Source: Ceratothoa steindachneri (Eukaryota > Arthropoda > Malacostraca > Isopoda > Cymothoidae). From it: DNA of 64,000 nt. Of the stretch, positions 21,500-31,612 are shown piece after piece. The stretch lies in NCBI GenBank assembly GCA_963969495.1, contig OZ018326.1, positions 180,337,497 through 180,401,496 of the forward strand. Reading direction: 5' to 3'. The stretch's first letter is position 1. Each line of letters begins with the position of its first letter. The notes under the pieces were generated by a model. It worked only from the letters and a program-made list of their open reading frames with translations. It was not told the DNA's origin and made no database searches. The position numbers and the translations under genes are program-made.

Positions 21500-24400
21500 T
21501 CAGAGACGAGATAAAGCAACCTGAAGCCGCCGCGGCATTGGGGGATAGGTCCATGGGAACAGTCGCGGCGCAATGTCACGCAACTTTAAGTTTCCTTCGA
21601 CCGTCTCCCATCTTATTTGCCAAGCAGTCCGAAGAGCTGCCCGTATTCCTGCCATGTAGTCGGTGTGAGGAAGAGCGAAACGCTGGTCCGGTCGCAGAGT
21701 CCTCGCGGACTCTTTGGCGCCCTCATTCCCCGCCATTCCTACATGTCCAGGAACCCAGCAGAAGATAATCTCGACATCTACCCGGCTCGCCAAAACCGTG
21801 GCGTCACGGATATCGCGAACCAGGGGATGCGGAGATTCCAATGCCCCGAGACCACTCTGGGTGCTTTGTGAGTCGCTATAGATCACAATCCGGTACCGAG
21901 TGGTGTATTGCCCACCAGCTCGGCCGTGAAGACAAACGCAGCGCCTGGTAGAGCCCCGCTGACTTCAAACAGAGGGGATACGGCGTGGAAGCCGACCCCC
22001 TCTTGGGACTTGGAGCCATCCGTATACACTGGCACGGTACCAGCGTGACACGATGTGTGCTCCAAAAAGGTCGAACGCAATACTCCCGGCGCAGTACAAG
22101 CTTTGGGAGCAGAGGCGTGGCGACAAATAGCCAAATGTGGTACCCTCCAGGGTGGCGTCCTGGGCAGAACCAGGGGCGCCACCGGCCCAAGAGCTATATC
22201 TAGCTCTCGGAGGAGTTTCCTGGCCCTAAACCCAAACAGCGTAGGGTATGACTGGCGTCTCTCGGCGGCATAGGCACCATCGAGATCAGCTGCGGATGTG
22301 GTGAGAGCTGTTGGCGACTGAGGGAGGCGCCGGGCTCGCACGTACAGGCGAGTGATGCACTGCACGCGGCGCAGAGCAAGTGGCATCTCCCCAGCATCGA
22401 CCTACAGGCTCTAAATGGGGGAAGTAAGGAAGGCACCGGTCGCAAGGCGAAGGCCGGTGTGGTGGATCGAATCTACCTTCCTCAATAAACGCTCGGCTGC
22501 GGATGCATAAAACTCGCATCCGTAGTCCAGCTTCGAGCGAACAAAGGATCGATAAAAGAGTAAGGCAGTAGCCCTATCAGTGACCCAAGCGCTGAACGTT
22601 ACGGAACGGAGAATGTCCATAGCGCGGGTACAAGAGACCCTAAGGCTGCGAATATGAGCCTTCCAGGTGAGGCGTGGGTCGAATACAAGACCAAGGAAAC
22701 GGTGCGACTCAACCCCATCCAGGCGCACCCCATTAAGAAAAAAATCTGGGTCGGGGTGAAGCCGTGGGTGGCGGCAGAACTGCACCACATTAGTCTTGGA
22801 CAAAGAAAACCGAAACCTGTGCGCTTCGGCATAGCGAGAGACGCGGTTCAATGCCTGTTGGAGTCGACGCTCCAGAGTTGGCATCTTGGCCGCGCCAAAA
22901 GAGATCGAAAGGTCGTCCACGTAGAGCGCAGCGAGAACATCTTCCGGCAGCACCGAGGTGATGCCGTTAATGCTCAGGGCAGAGTGTGACACTGAGGACA
23001 CTTTCCTGCTCCTTTGGGCCGGTGAGGGCTCCCCCCACCCGTACATGGAATCGACGATCTCGCAAAAATTCAGATATAAACATTGGGAGGCGTCCCCTCG
23101 CCCCCATCGTGTGGAGAGTCTCCATGATACCGTATCGCCATGCGGTATCATAGGCCTTCTCCAGATCGGAAAACACCGTGGCGTAGTGCTGTCTACGAAG
23201 GAAAGCCTCGCAGACGGCATTTTCCAGTCGGAGCAGAGCATCCGACGTGGAGTGGAACTTGCGGAAGCCGCACTGTGTGGAAGACAGATGGCCTCCGCTG
23301 TCCAGGAAAAAGGCTAATCTAACATTTACCAATTTCTCCATCAACTTGGACACGCAAGAGGTTAGAGAGATTGGGCGGAAACCGGTCGGAGTAGAAGGAT
23401 CTCTCCCCGGTTTGCGAAAGGCGAGCACAGTAGCGATTCGCCAGGAGTCTGGGAGAAGACCTTCCACCCAGATCCTGTTGAACAAATCTAACAGAAAGGC
23501 CATGCCTCACTCACCCAGGTGTCGAAGCATGGCGTACGGGACATCGTCCGGACCATGATCGGGGTCCGCGCAAGAAGCGAGAGCGGAACGCAACTCACTC
23601 ACAGAAAACCTGTCGTTGAAGGGTTCTCCGCCTCTGGACGTAAAGTCCAGCCGGCAGCCTTCCGCGACATCACGACGTGCATTGAATGCTGGCGGAGCAG
23701 CATCACGGCTAGAGAATGCGGAAAAAGCGGTCGCTAAGGATTCCGCCACAAACGCGGGGTCCGAGATTGCGGTCCCATTCTCCTGGAGAACGGGAGGGGG
23801 GTCCTGCGAGAACTTGCCCCGAATCCTTTTGACTCGCTTCCACACCTCAGCTAAAGGGGTCTTCCCGTTAAGTGAAGACACGTATGCCCGCCAAGAAGAG
23901 CAGCGGGCGTGCTTCGAAATATACCGGAACCTAGCCCTAGCCCGAAGAAATTCACCCACAATGAAATCGTTCGGGCGGCGCTTATAGCGCATGTAGGCAT
24001 AACGCTTCTGTTTGAGGGCCGTCTCACACTCGGCCGACCACCATGGGAGTGGTCGGCGTGCAAAACGGCCAGACGTCCTAGGAATAGTAGTCAGGCACAC
24101 GGCGATGAGGTTGCCGGAGAAGAACTCAACGGCCTCATCTACCGACCTAAACTCCTCGACTGAGATAGAGAATTCAGTCATTTCCTGAAATGCAGGCCAC
24201 CGCGCCCGCGCCAAGCACCACCGAGGTGGTCTCTCAGGCGGCAGTTGCCCTGAAAATGATATTTGAATGGGAAAGTGATCACTACCATGGAGGTCATCGA
24301 CCACCCCCCAATCCAAATCAGGCTGTGCATCCGAAGAGCACAAAGATAGGTCAAGGCAAGAAAATGAAGCGGTTCTCGGACAGTGATGCGTAAACTCATC

Positions 24401-24910
24401 CACGTTTAGGACACCCATCTCAAGCTCTTCGATCAGATCGGCAAGAACTTGTCCCCTGGGATTTATGGAGTAATCTCCCCAGAGAGGATGCCTGCCGTTC
24501 AGATCTCCCAGCAAGAGATAGAGCCTCGGCAACCGTGCCACGACGCATCGGAAGTTCCCCGAGTCGAAGTCAGCTGACGGTGGAATGTACGCAGAAATGA
24601 TAGTATACCTCCTATCCAGGTGCAGCTGCACAGCTAACTGCCTGAAAGGAGGTATCTAAAGAGAAAGGAAGAACGGAGACATCATGCCGGGTGTAAACCA
24701 CGCATCCCCCAGCCCAGCCATCCCGCGGTGGTGGAGTCGCAAGACCCTTGTACCCCGGGAGGGCGGGCAGGGAACACGCGCCTAGCATGGTCTCCTGCAA
24801 AAAGATAGCTAACGGGGAGCGGGACGAGACGAGCCTCCGCAGCTCCTCCCAGTTGGCCCGGAGTCCACGGCAATTCCATTGAAGGAATATGCCCTCCAGG
24901 CCTAGCTCGG
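21500..24910 (-). pseudogene. ORF2 of LINE copy B: endonuclease, RT, RNase H (broken)
   Basis: Long pieces: endonuclease to RT start (24631-23507, 374 aa, with LLLGDLNGRHPLWGDYS and GSDHFPIQ), RT start (23503-22967), RT catalytic part with LYVDDLSISFG (23241-22411), then RNase H in pieces (22386-21500). The opening IFLQWNCRGLRANWEELRR, absent as an intact frame in A, is readable here near 24880. Lesions: one extra base near 24634; an 18-base in-frame deletion removing the GVPQG block near 23005; a 2-base loss near 22981; and about 35 bases lost in RNase H near 21895. Confidence 0.85.
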
Positions 24911-25034
24911 AGGAGACGCGGGGGCGATCCTCGAACTGAAGATCCTCACGGGAATGGCCGTACGCTTCCCGGGGGCAGAACCCCGGGCGCTGTTAGCCGG
25001 ACAAAGCGCTGGAGGCGCTGTCGCCTTCGAGGAC

Positions 25035-27128
25035 TTATTGGGGAGGTTGGGCTCGCCATGCGAGTCTTTTCCTCCCTCCGCCTCGAAACCTTAGGCGGGC
25101 GCTGCGGCTTCGGAGGCGGGGGGGGCCCTCTTTTCGAGGAACCACCGTCTCCGAGCCACTCGCTCCACCTCGGGGAGTGGGTGAAGGAGCCAAAGCTCCT
25201 TTGTTGCTGTCCTCCTTTCGGGGGACAGCTTTAGGAACCCCCGAAGATGGCCTAGCGACCATCTTCAGGGGTGTTGCCTCCTGTGAGTCTAACGACTCTG
25301 TGGAGGCGCGTGGCCGTTTCGCCTTACGGGAAACGGTCACGCTGGGGGAAGAGGGGGGAGCCCTGGTTTTAGCCGGGGCTGGGTGTGAACCCTTTTTGCC
25401 GCCAGCTCTACCAGGGGAGCGCCCGGGTGTAGTAGAGCCCGCAGAAGGGCTCCGAATGGGCGCGGAAACAACCGTGCTCGTTGGCCTGGATGGGCCAGGA
25501 GCAGAGGGTGCCTTTCGAACTACTGAGGCATATGACGTCCCAGGCAGAGCTGGGCGCGCCAGGACCAAGTCCTTAGCCTCGCGGAATGAGAGTCTATCCT
25601 GGGCCTGAACGGCCAGGATTTCTTTCTCATGGAGATATGCACCACATTGCTTCGAAGAAGCAGGGTGCAGCTCTCCGCAATTGACACACTTGGCCACACA
25701 CGATTTGGACTTATCGTGTGCGACCTTGGAGCAATTTACACAGACTTCGGGTGACCCCGACTTTGCACGTCTACATGAGCGATTCGTATGGCCGAAGCGG
25801 TGACAGTAAAAGCACCGCCGCAGCAGTGGCACGAATGCCTTCACGCGGTAGCGGTACCAACCGGCACGCACCGACTCAGGGAGCTTGTCACAGTCGAACG
25901 TGACGAAGAGTGTAGGGGTGGGTCTCGAAGCCCCTCCCTGTTTTCTCATCACACGTTCGACCTTGACCGCCCCATGGTCGGCCAGCTCTAGGGTGATGTC
26001 GTCAATGGAGTAGTCAACGAGTTCCCTCGCATAAACTACTCCTTTCACAAAGTTCATGGTAGAGTGCGGCGTCACACTCACCGGGGTGCCATGAAGTGTC
26101 CGAAGAGCACTTATCTTGGCCGCCTCGGGGGGATTCGCCGCATTCACCAGAAGGCTGCCGTCCGAGAAACGGGTCACCTTCGGCTCTCTACCAATTGCAC
26201 TAGCTAATCCTCTCCTCTGATGGATCATGTTGCCCTTGGACAACATGGTGCCATCAGTAGAGCGAATAACGAGGAAGCGTTTGAAGCCAGCGGGCTCGAA
26301 AACGCCAGGTAACCTCTGAATGAGGGGAACCGATGTCATCGAGGCTCCGCCCTGTGCATTCTTGGTCTTAGTCTTGGTCAGGGGCTCCGCACACGAGGGG
26401 GTAGAGGGGCCGGATTTGCCGATCTTGGCTTGGTCGCCTACCAAAGTGGCAGCAGACCCATCCGTCCCCGCAGCCCCCGCGGATGGTGAGGAGCCCCGAG
26501 TCTTTTTCGTCTTTTTAGTCCTTTTCTTTTTTGGAGAGGAGGGCGGGGAACGAACCCGCTTCTCACCTCCGCCGGCAGAAGCCCCCAGGCCAGATGGACC
26601 GGCCTCAGCCAGGTCCCTCTCCGAAATGGAGAAGGTCCCGGTTGTCGTAGGGGCACCTGTCGGAGGAGATCCCTCCCCTCCTTTTACTGCCTCGGAGCCC
26701 TCAGCCATTTGAGGAGGACCTTGCATAGGGGCGGATTCGGGTTCGGTGCTTGGCGCCGAGCCAGAATTCCCCCCCATGGAAGGCCCTACCGTCTGAGGCT
26801 GGGTCTCAAGGACCATGTCTATCACAGGAGGGGCCTCCAGTTGGCCATCCCCTCCCAGGACATCGCAGGTCCCCTTGGCAGTGTCGCCAGTCTTGTGTGG
26901 GGAGGCACAGGCCTTGACCCCGGCAAGGTTTAAAATTCTTGCCAGTAGGTCTTTTGAGGGAAGCGACCGAAGGGGCCTGGCTTCCCTCTCCCCCCTAAGG
27001 GGGTTTGCCCTACCGAGCCGCTTCGATGGGGAGCGGCTGGCTAAGGGCTGCCTGCTGGCTTTCTTGGCAGTCCCCTTGGAAAGGAAAGAGGGGACTGCCG
27101 CTGGAAAAAGGGAGGTGCCCGAAAGCAC
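25035..27128 (-). CDS. ORF1 (gag-like protein with three zinc knuckles) of LINE copy B
   Basis: A 697-codon ORF, the longest in the window. The N-terminal half is Pro/Ser-rich and disordered, with a basic patch KKKRTKKTKKTRGSSPSAG. A conserved block (ESVRAGWYRYRVKAF) leads into three zinc knuckles near residues 438-490: CFYCHRFGHTNRSC (CX2CX4HX4C), CVNCSKVAHDKSKSC and CVNCGELHPASSKQC. The rest is Ser/Pro/Lys-rich. The listed start is a GTG; the true start is probably the Met at 27342, in line with copy A, separated by a frameshift. A lost C in a C run near 25040 brings an early stop. RNA-binding nucleocapsid-like role is family knowledge. The ORF is unusually complete but not functional as it stands. 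Confidence 0.8.
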   Translation of the reverse strand: MLSGTSLFPAAVPSFLSKGTAKKASRQPLASRSPSKRLGRANPLRGEREARPLRSLPSKDLLARILNLAGVKACASPHKTGDTAKGTCDVLGGDGQLEAPPVIDMVLETQPQTVGPSMGGNSGSAPSTEPESAPMQGPPQMAEGSEAVKGGEGSPPTGAPTTTGTFSISERDLAEAGPSGLGASAGGGEKRVRSPPSSPKKKRTKKTKKTRGSSPSAGAAGTDGSAATLVGDQAKIGKSGPSTPSCAEPLTKTKTKNAQGGASMTSVPLIQRLPGVFEPAGFKRFLVIRSTDGTMLSKGNMIHQRRGLASAIGREPKVTRFSDGSLLVNAANPPEAAKISALRTLHGTPVSVTPHSTMNFVKGVVYARELVDYSIDDITLELADHGAVKVERVMRKQGGASRPTPTLFVTFDCDKLPESVRAGWYRYRVKAFVPLLRRCFYCHRFGHTNRSCRRAKSGSPEVCVNCSKVAHDKSKSCVAKCVNCGELHPASSKQCGAYLHEKEILAVQAQDRLSFREAKDLVLARPALPGTSYASVVRKAPSAPGPSRPTSTVVSAPIRSPSAGSTTPGRSPGRAGGKKGSHPAPAKTRAPPSSPSVTVSRKAKRPRASTESLDSQEATPLKMVARPSSGVPKAVPRKEDSNKGALAPSPTPRGGASGSETVVPRKEGPPRLRSRSARLRFRGGGRKRLAWRAQPPQ

Positions 27129-27342
27129 CTCCAGAGAAGGGGGTAAGGGGGAGTCCCCTGCACCCGTAGGTCAAGGAGAGGAGTAAGCCTCCTCTCCGGT
27201 TAGAGAAATATGGAGGGTCCCCTGTGCAAGCACAGGGGTGGGGGACCTCCATTTTTTTTGCTGGAGCTGCCCGAGGGCGGCTCCGTCGATGACAAGGGGG
27301 AGTTAAAGGGGTTTGAGGTTTTTTTGATTCATCCATGGGCAT

Positions 27343-27871
27343 GGCGACCCTATTTTTGCAACGGGACTCAATAGCTCATCACCTCTTGCAGTTGCCCGCA
27401 CTGCAAGAGGTGCTTACAGGCCTGGCAGAGCCAGGCGCCGCCATTTGGGACCACCCCTCCCGCCTCGTGGCCTGGCAGTCCATCGGCATGGCGGCTCCAC
27501 CTTAGACACGGCGTAAAAAATATAGGTTGTGAAGAAGAGAGGAAAAGGGATGTGTGGAAGGTATGGGTGGGGATGAAGCAGGTTGTTAAAAACCAGCCAC
27601 CCCAGACCGGAGCTCAGGGGTTAGGGAACATTGTCCCCCACCCCCTCAGCCCCGATGCGGGACAGGTGGCTGAAAGGAAGGTCAGCATCTACCCTGTGAA
27701 ATTAGAGGCTGACCAGAGAAAGTTGTGGGAGAAGTTGTATGAAAAGCGACGAGATAGGGGAGAAATCGGGTTATCTGAAGGAAGGAAGAGAGGCTAAGCT
27801 GGGGCCGGACGGAGCGCTGGATCCCGTCAGCACGGCGGCCAGGATGGCAAATCGCCGCGCCCCTTACGGGG
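27343..27871 (-). promoter_or_regulatory. 5' UTR of LINE copy B
   Basis: Closely matches 12800-13334 base by base over most of its length, with the same palindromic start. Together the two define the 5' UTR as about 530 bp. The small ORFs here are not conserved between copies in frame. Confidence 0.5.
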
Positions 27872-28449
27872 CACAACACTTCAAAGCGAGAGATAAGTAG
27901 TCTTCCAGTGACATCCGGCAATATCTAATACCTCCTGTCATGTAAGTTAGAAAGAACATTTATATTCATATTGCGATAGTAGAAGTTTAGTACGTCTCAC
28001 GTTTTAAAGGGGAGTAGAAACCATTGTTCGTGAACCTAGGCGTATTTGCTTGTAGACGAGATTACGTTAATTTAATGTTTAACGCTAATCAAATAGTCGC
28101 GATAAAAATACTAATCGGGAATTGGTATGTTTACGGGTAGCCTATTTGTTTAATTTGTCATCGTATCCGTGCGAAAGGTCTAGATGCCAAAGATAGAATT
28201 GTGTTAACTGTTGGTTTGTTATAGTTAAGTGTTTCATTTAAAATACATGTTTATTTTGGTATATATCTGGTGTTTCCTCTTATCCTTATGTGTTTAAATA
28301 GCTCTTCCTTAAGAACAAAATTACTGAATTAGCACTCTTAGAACAAAGCCTACTTCATCATAGAAGTAACTCACGCACCACAAAGCATACCGCTACAAAA
28401 AGGGTGTCAAAGAGTATAGTGATCAAAAACAGAAGGCCATTCTACGACA
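27872..28449 (+). repeat. 5' LTR, truncated at its 5' side
   Basis: Matches 34096-34669 with a handful of substitutions and 1-2 base indels, apart from the first ~45 bp, which are more diverged. The first ~804 bp of the LTR, present in the 3' copy, are missing. The LTR ends ...ctacgaca, i.e. with the usual CA. Confidence 0.85.
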
Positions 28450-28460
28450 TATTATAAAAG

Positions 28461-28470
28461 TGGTGTCAGG
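28461..28470 (+). promoter_or_regulatory. Primer-binding site, probably for tRNA-Leu
   Basis: TGGTGTCAGG lies 11 bp after the 5' LTR. It is complementary to the 3' end of typical animal tRNA-Leu (…CCTGACA plus CCA). The match covers 10 bases; further bases (tctgtagg) do not continue it. Confidence 0.65.
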
Positions 28471-28672
28471 TCTGTAGGTTTTATATTAGAAAGAACCCAG
28501 CAGTGTCTATTTAAGGAAGAGCTAACACGTAACAGGAATACCAGGAATAATAGAATATTTGACGAGAGGAAAATTGGTAAAGTTAGAGGTGGAAACAATC
28601 TAAAGGTAATTGTTAGGCGAAGTGGTAAGTTTCGGTGGTGGAGTACGTCAAGCTTGATTAAAAACAAGGTAG

Positions 28673-29515
28673 ATGACTGACATAAGCACGATGGCATCGT
28701 TTGACCTTTATCGGAAGCAAGTTCAAAGCCTCGGACTGGAAGGAACCGATCTGAGCTCGTTTATTCAGGAGAAAGAGAAAAACGAAAGAGAAAAAAGAAG
28801 AGAAAAGACGAAAATGGAAGCTGATGAAAGAGAGAAGATAAGGGCCCACGAAAGAGCTCTTAGTAAAGACCAGTTAGAAGTGCAGTCAGTGTCATCCAGA
28901 ACAGGAGTGTCACCAGCGGCCAGCATGAAACTCCCGGAGTACAGGGACGAAGAAGACTTATGCTCGTATCTCTCCCATTTTGAGAAAATATTTGAAGTCA
29001 ATAATTGGGACCTAGAAGAAGATGAGGTCTCCAGACTGTTACCGCTACTCAATCGTAGGATGAGAGAGATATTCGTATCTTTACCCTCAGAAGCGACTGT
29101 GGACTATTCCACTCTCAAAGCCGAACTTCTCTCAGCAACAAACCTTAACCCGGAAGAATATAGGATGAAGTTCAGGCAGGCTCGTATAAGACCTGGACAA
29201 ACATACAAACATTTTGGCTTTGAGCATCGTCGAAGCCTACAGTTTTGGATGGAGTCAGAAGGGGTAGAGAAGGAAGTAACTTCGGTCGTCGACTTCATGC
29301 TTAGAGATCAGTTACTAAGCACACTACCCCAGGAAATCCGTGCATTCGTTAAGGACCGAAAAGCTTCTACCTTCAACGAGTGTCTGGACGAGGCTGACCT
29401 CCACGCGGTAAATCATCGTTTATATCCGAGGGAGTACAAGAGAAGGCTCCCTCCCCAAAGAAAAATGGGCCGCCACCCAGGCATTTGCAGAAGAAGCCCT
29501 TTAAGTTCTCAGTAG
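28673..29515 (+). CDS. Gag: capsid with SCAN-like C-terminal domain
   Basis: A 280-codon ORF starting at ATG 28673. Residues about 35-70 are a Lys/Glu/Arg-rich coiled coil. The capsid N-terminal part begins near KLPEYRDEEDLCSYLSHFEK. Residues about 158-245 (nt 29145-29410) follow the pattern of a SCAN domain: an FRQARI-type helix, W-ME-E-GVEKEV, then a VVDFMLRDQLLSTLPQEIRA core and F-NECLDEADL. Vertebrate SCAN domains are known to derive from Gmr1-like capsids, so this agrees with the integrase-first pol order. The frame ends at 29515; the zinc knuckle continues in the -1 frame, so a single-base change near 29460, or a frameshift, separates them. Confidence 0.8.
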   Translation: MTDISTMASFDLYRKQVQSLGLEGTDLSSFIQEKEKNEREKRREKTKMEADEREKIRAHERALSKDQLEVQSVSSRTGVSPAASMKLPEYRDEEDLCSYLSHFEKIFEVNNWDLEEDEVSRLLPLLNRRMREIFVSLPSEATVDYSTLKAELLSATNLNPEEYRMKFRQARIRPGQTYKHFGFEHRRSLQFWMESEGVEKEVTSVVDFMLRDQLLSTLPQEIRAFVKDRKASTFNECLDEADLHAVNHRLYPREYKRRLPPQRKMGRHPGICRRSPLSSQ

Positions 29516-31077
29516 CAAAAGGAACTTATAAGCCAAATTTTGGAGGAGAAAAAAATCTAAAATATGTTAGGAAACCACAAGAATCATACCCTAATGCCGG
29601 CACGTATCCCAGGAAGCCCGTCACTTGTTATACCTGCGGGATAATAGGTCACCTGAGTTTCCAGTGCCCACAGAACTCCCGACTGAGGGAGACCTCGAGA
29701 CAACAGGTGCAAAACCTGACTGCCGCGATCCCAGCAGGACAAGCTGATTCGTCCTACGTCCCCGCGCCAACATCCGAAGGGCCTCAGCAACAGGTAAACT
29801 TTCTATTCAACAAAAGTTCGCCAGGCGGCCTACAATTTGAAGACGGCACTGTTAATGGGTGCCGAGTATCCACTTTAGTCAGAGACACCGGATGTACGTG
29901 CATAGTGGTATCCGACAAGTTGCTGCCCCCAGTAAACCCTAACCATAAGAATTTCGCAATCGTCCACGACTTTTTAGGACGCGACAATCGATTCCCCGTC
30001 GTGAGATGTCATATACAATGCAGATATTTCACCGGTTGGACGGAGGTGGTAGTAGCCCCGATTAAGTTCTGCGCAGTACTAATCGGACAAAACCCCCTAA
30101 TTCCCCAGCAAGAAGTGGCCCAACAAGTAGTCACCCGGGCACAAGAAGCCCAGAGGAAAGAGCAACCTGCTAAGATGACCCCGAGGTTTACCCTCGAAGA
30201 CAATGGGTTCAAATTGACTTCCTTCGCTATTGCTCAGAAGGAATGGCCCACTCTTAAACCTCTATGGGAGAAAGCTATTAAAGGTGAAACTCTCCAAGTG
30301 AAAGGAAAGAAGCCTATCCAATATATCGTAGAAGACTCACTTCTCTACCGTACTATCAGCGAGGAGGACAAGGAGAGCAACAAAGCACTGTGTGTACCTC
30401 AAGAATACACTCAAAGAATTTTGAATACCGCGCATGATGGAATATTAGCCGGACACTTTGGGCACAACAAAACGGCGCAGCAGATATTCCGACACTTTTA
30501 TTGGCCCCAGGCCGCCAGGAAAATTGTGGCCTAGTGCTGATCATGCGACGTGTGTCAGAAGGATCCATCCAGAGGCCGAGTACCTCCCGCGCCCTTACAA
30601 AAAGTGCCCGTTATAACCGAACCATTCTTTCGAGTGGCTATTGATTTGGTGGGACCAATTCACCCCCCTTCAAGTGGAGGACACTCCTACATCCTTACCC
30701 TAGTGGATTGTGCCAACCGGTTGCCAGATGCCGTGGCACTACGGAAGATTGACACTTTTTTCTGCGCAGAAGCATTAATTTCAATATTTGCACGAGTAGG
30801 CCTGTCTAAAGAAATTCTATCGGATAGAAGGCGCCAATTCACCTCGGAATTGATAGAGTATTTTTTTAATAAACTACTGCTAGTCAAGCCAATTTTTACG
30901 AGTCCATTTCATCCATCCACTAACGGAATCTGCGAGAAATTAAACGGGACTCTCAAAAATATATTGAAGAAGTTGTGTCAAAACAACCCTACACAGTGGC
31001 ACAGATACCTACCTGCCTGCAGCCCTTTTCGCATGCCGAGAAATACCGCATCGGACGTTGGGATTCTCGCCCTTTGA
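29485..31077 (+). pseudogene. Gag-pol part 1: zinc knuckle, protease, integrase N-terminus and core (broken)
   Basis: One frame with stops at 30532 (TAG) and 30538 (TGA). In order: nucleocapsid knuckle CYTCGIIGHLSFQC (29626-29667, CX2CX4HX4C); aspartic protease with active-site DTG (29884-29892) and a later VLIGQN flap-end motif; integrase HHCC finger with AHDGILAGHFGHNKT and, just after the two stops, SCDVCQ; integrase catalytic core with AIDLVGPI, ILSDR and NGICEKLNGT supplying the D, D and E residues (near 30642, 30823 and 30932). The frame shifts near 31057. Protease and all three integrase acidic residues are intact, so decay is mainly by stops and shifts. Confidence 0.85.
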
Positions 31078-31612
31078 GCTATTATACGGGAGAAATGTGC
31101 GAGGTCATATGAGTATTCTTAAAGAATTATTTTCCAACGCGAATCTCGACCAAGAAATCAAATCGTCTTACGCCTACGTGATGGATATGCGCGAGCGCCT
31201 AGAATACTGCTCTGGCTTAGCTCGAGAGAACGCCGAGAAAAATTTAGCCAAATACCGGGACTATTTCGATATGAAAGCAAAGGCGCGAAAATTAGAGGCA
31301 GAAGATGAAGTCATATTATTACTCCCGACCGAAAATAATAAGTTATGGGCCCAGTGGAAGGGACCGTTTGAAGTAATCGAGGCACGGGGTCCAGTCGATT
31401 ACTTGATAGATACCCCAACAGGGCAAAGAACCTATCATATAAACATGCTAAAAAAATATCCCCGCCGCGCGTGCATAAAGAATATTACCCTTCTAGACAA
31501 AGAAGAACCGATGGATGCCGTTTACCCGGGTACGCCCCTGCAAGTCATACACACCGTGTGTGTGGAACAAGACGAGGAATACGAACTTCCATCGCTCTCA
31601 CCTACCCCGTAA
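31058..31612 (+). pseudogene. Integrase C-terminus with GPY/F domain
   Basis: Continues the integrase in another frame: GFSPFELLYGRNVRG, a Lys/Glu-rich helix, then WAQWKGPFEVIE and HINMLKKY, the GPY/F module typical of Ty3/Gypsy integrases. It confirms Gypsy rather than copia ancestry for the integrase. It ends at TAA 31610-31612; the same frame then enters the RT leader. No chromodomain is seen. Confidence 0.8.

Larger units (their letters stand above)
21010..27871 (-). mobile_element. I-clade LINE copy B, nearly full length
   Basis: Same organisation and ends as copy A and very similar in sequence. 3' UTR with both hairpins at 21020-21100; 5' terminus at 27871 where the plus strand reads cccttacgggg. 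The 5' end joins directly to the truncated 5' LTR of the Gypsy element (27872). ORF1 is the best preserved of all copies; ORF2 is damaged by several deletions. It shares with A a 12-base loss in the RNase H domain, so the two belong to one subfamily. Flanks differ from those of A, which argues for separate insertions. Confidence 0.85.

Noticed and set aside
30530..30540. Stop-codon readthrough signal between the two halves of the integrase zinc finger
   Set aside because: Two different stops within three codons inside a conserved domain, together with other lesions in the element, indicate decay rather than regulated readthrough.
29485..31612. Copia-type retrotransposon, suggested by integrase before RT
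   Set aside because: The integrase has a GPY/F module and the RT and RNase H motifs are Ty3/Gypsy type, so gene order alone is misleading.
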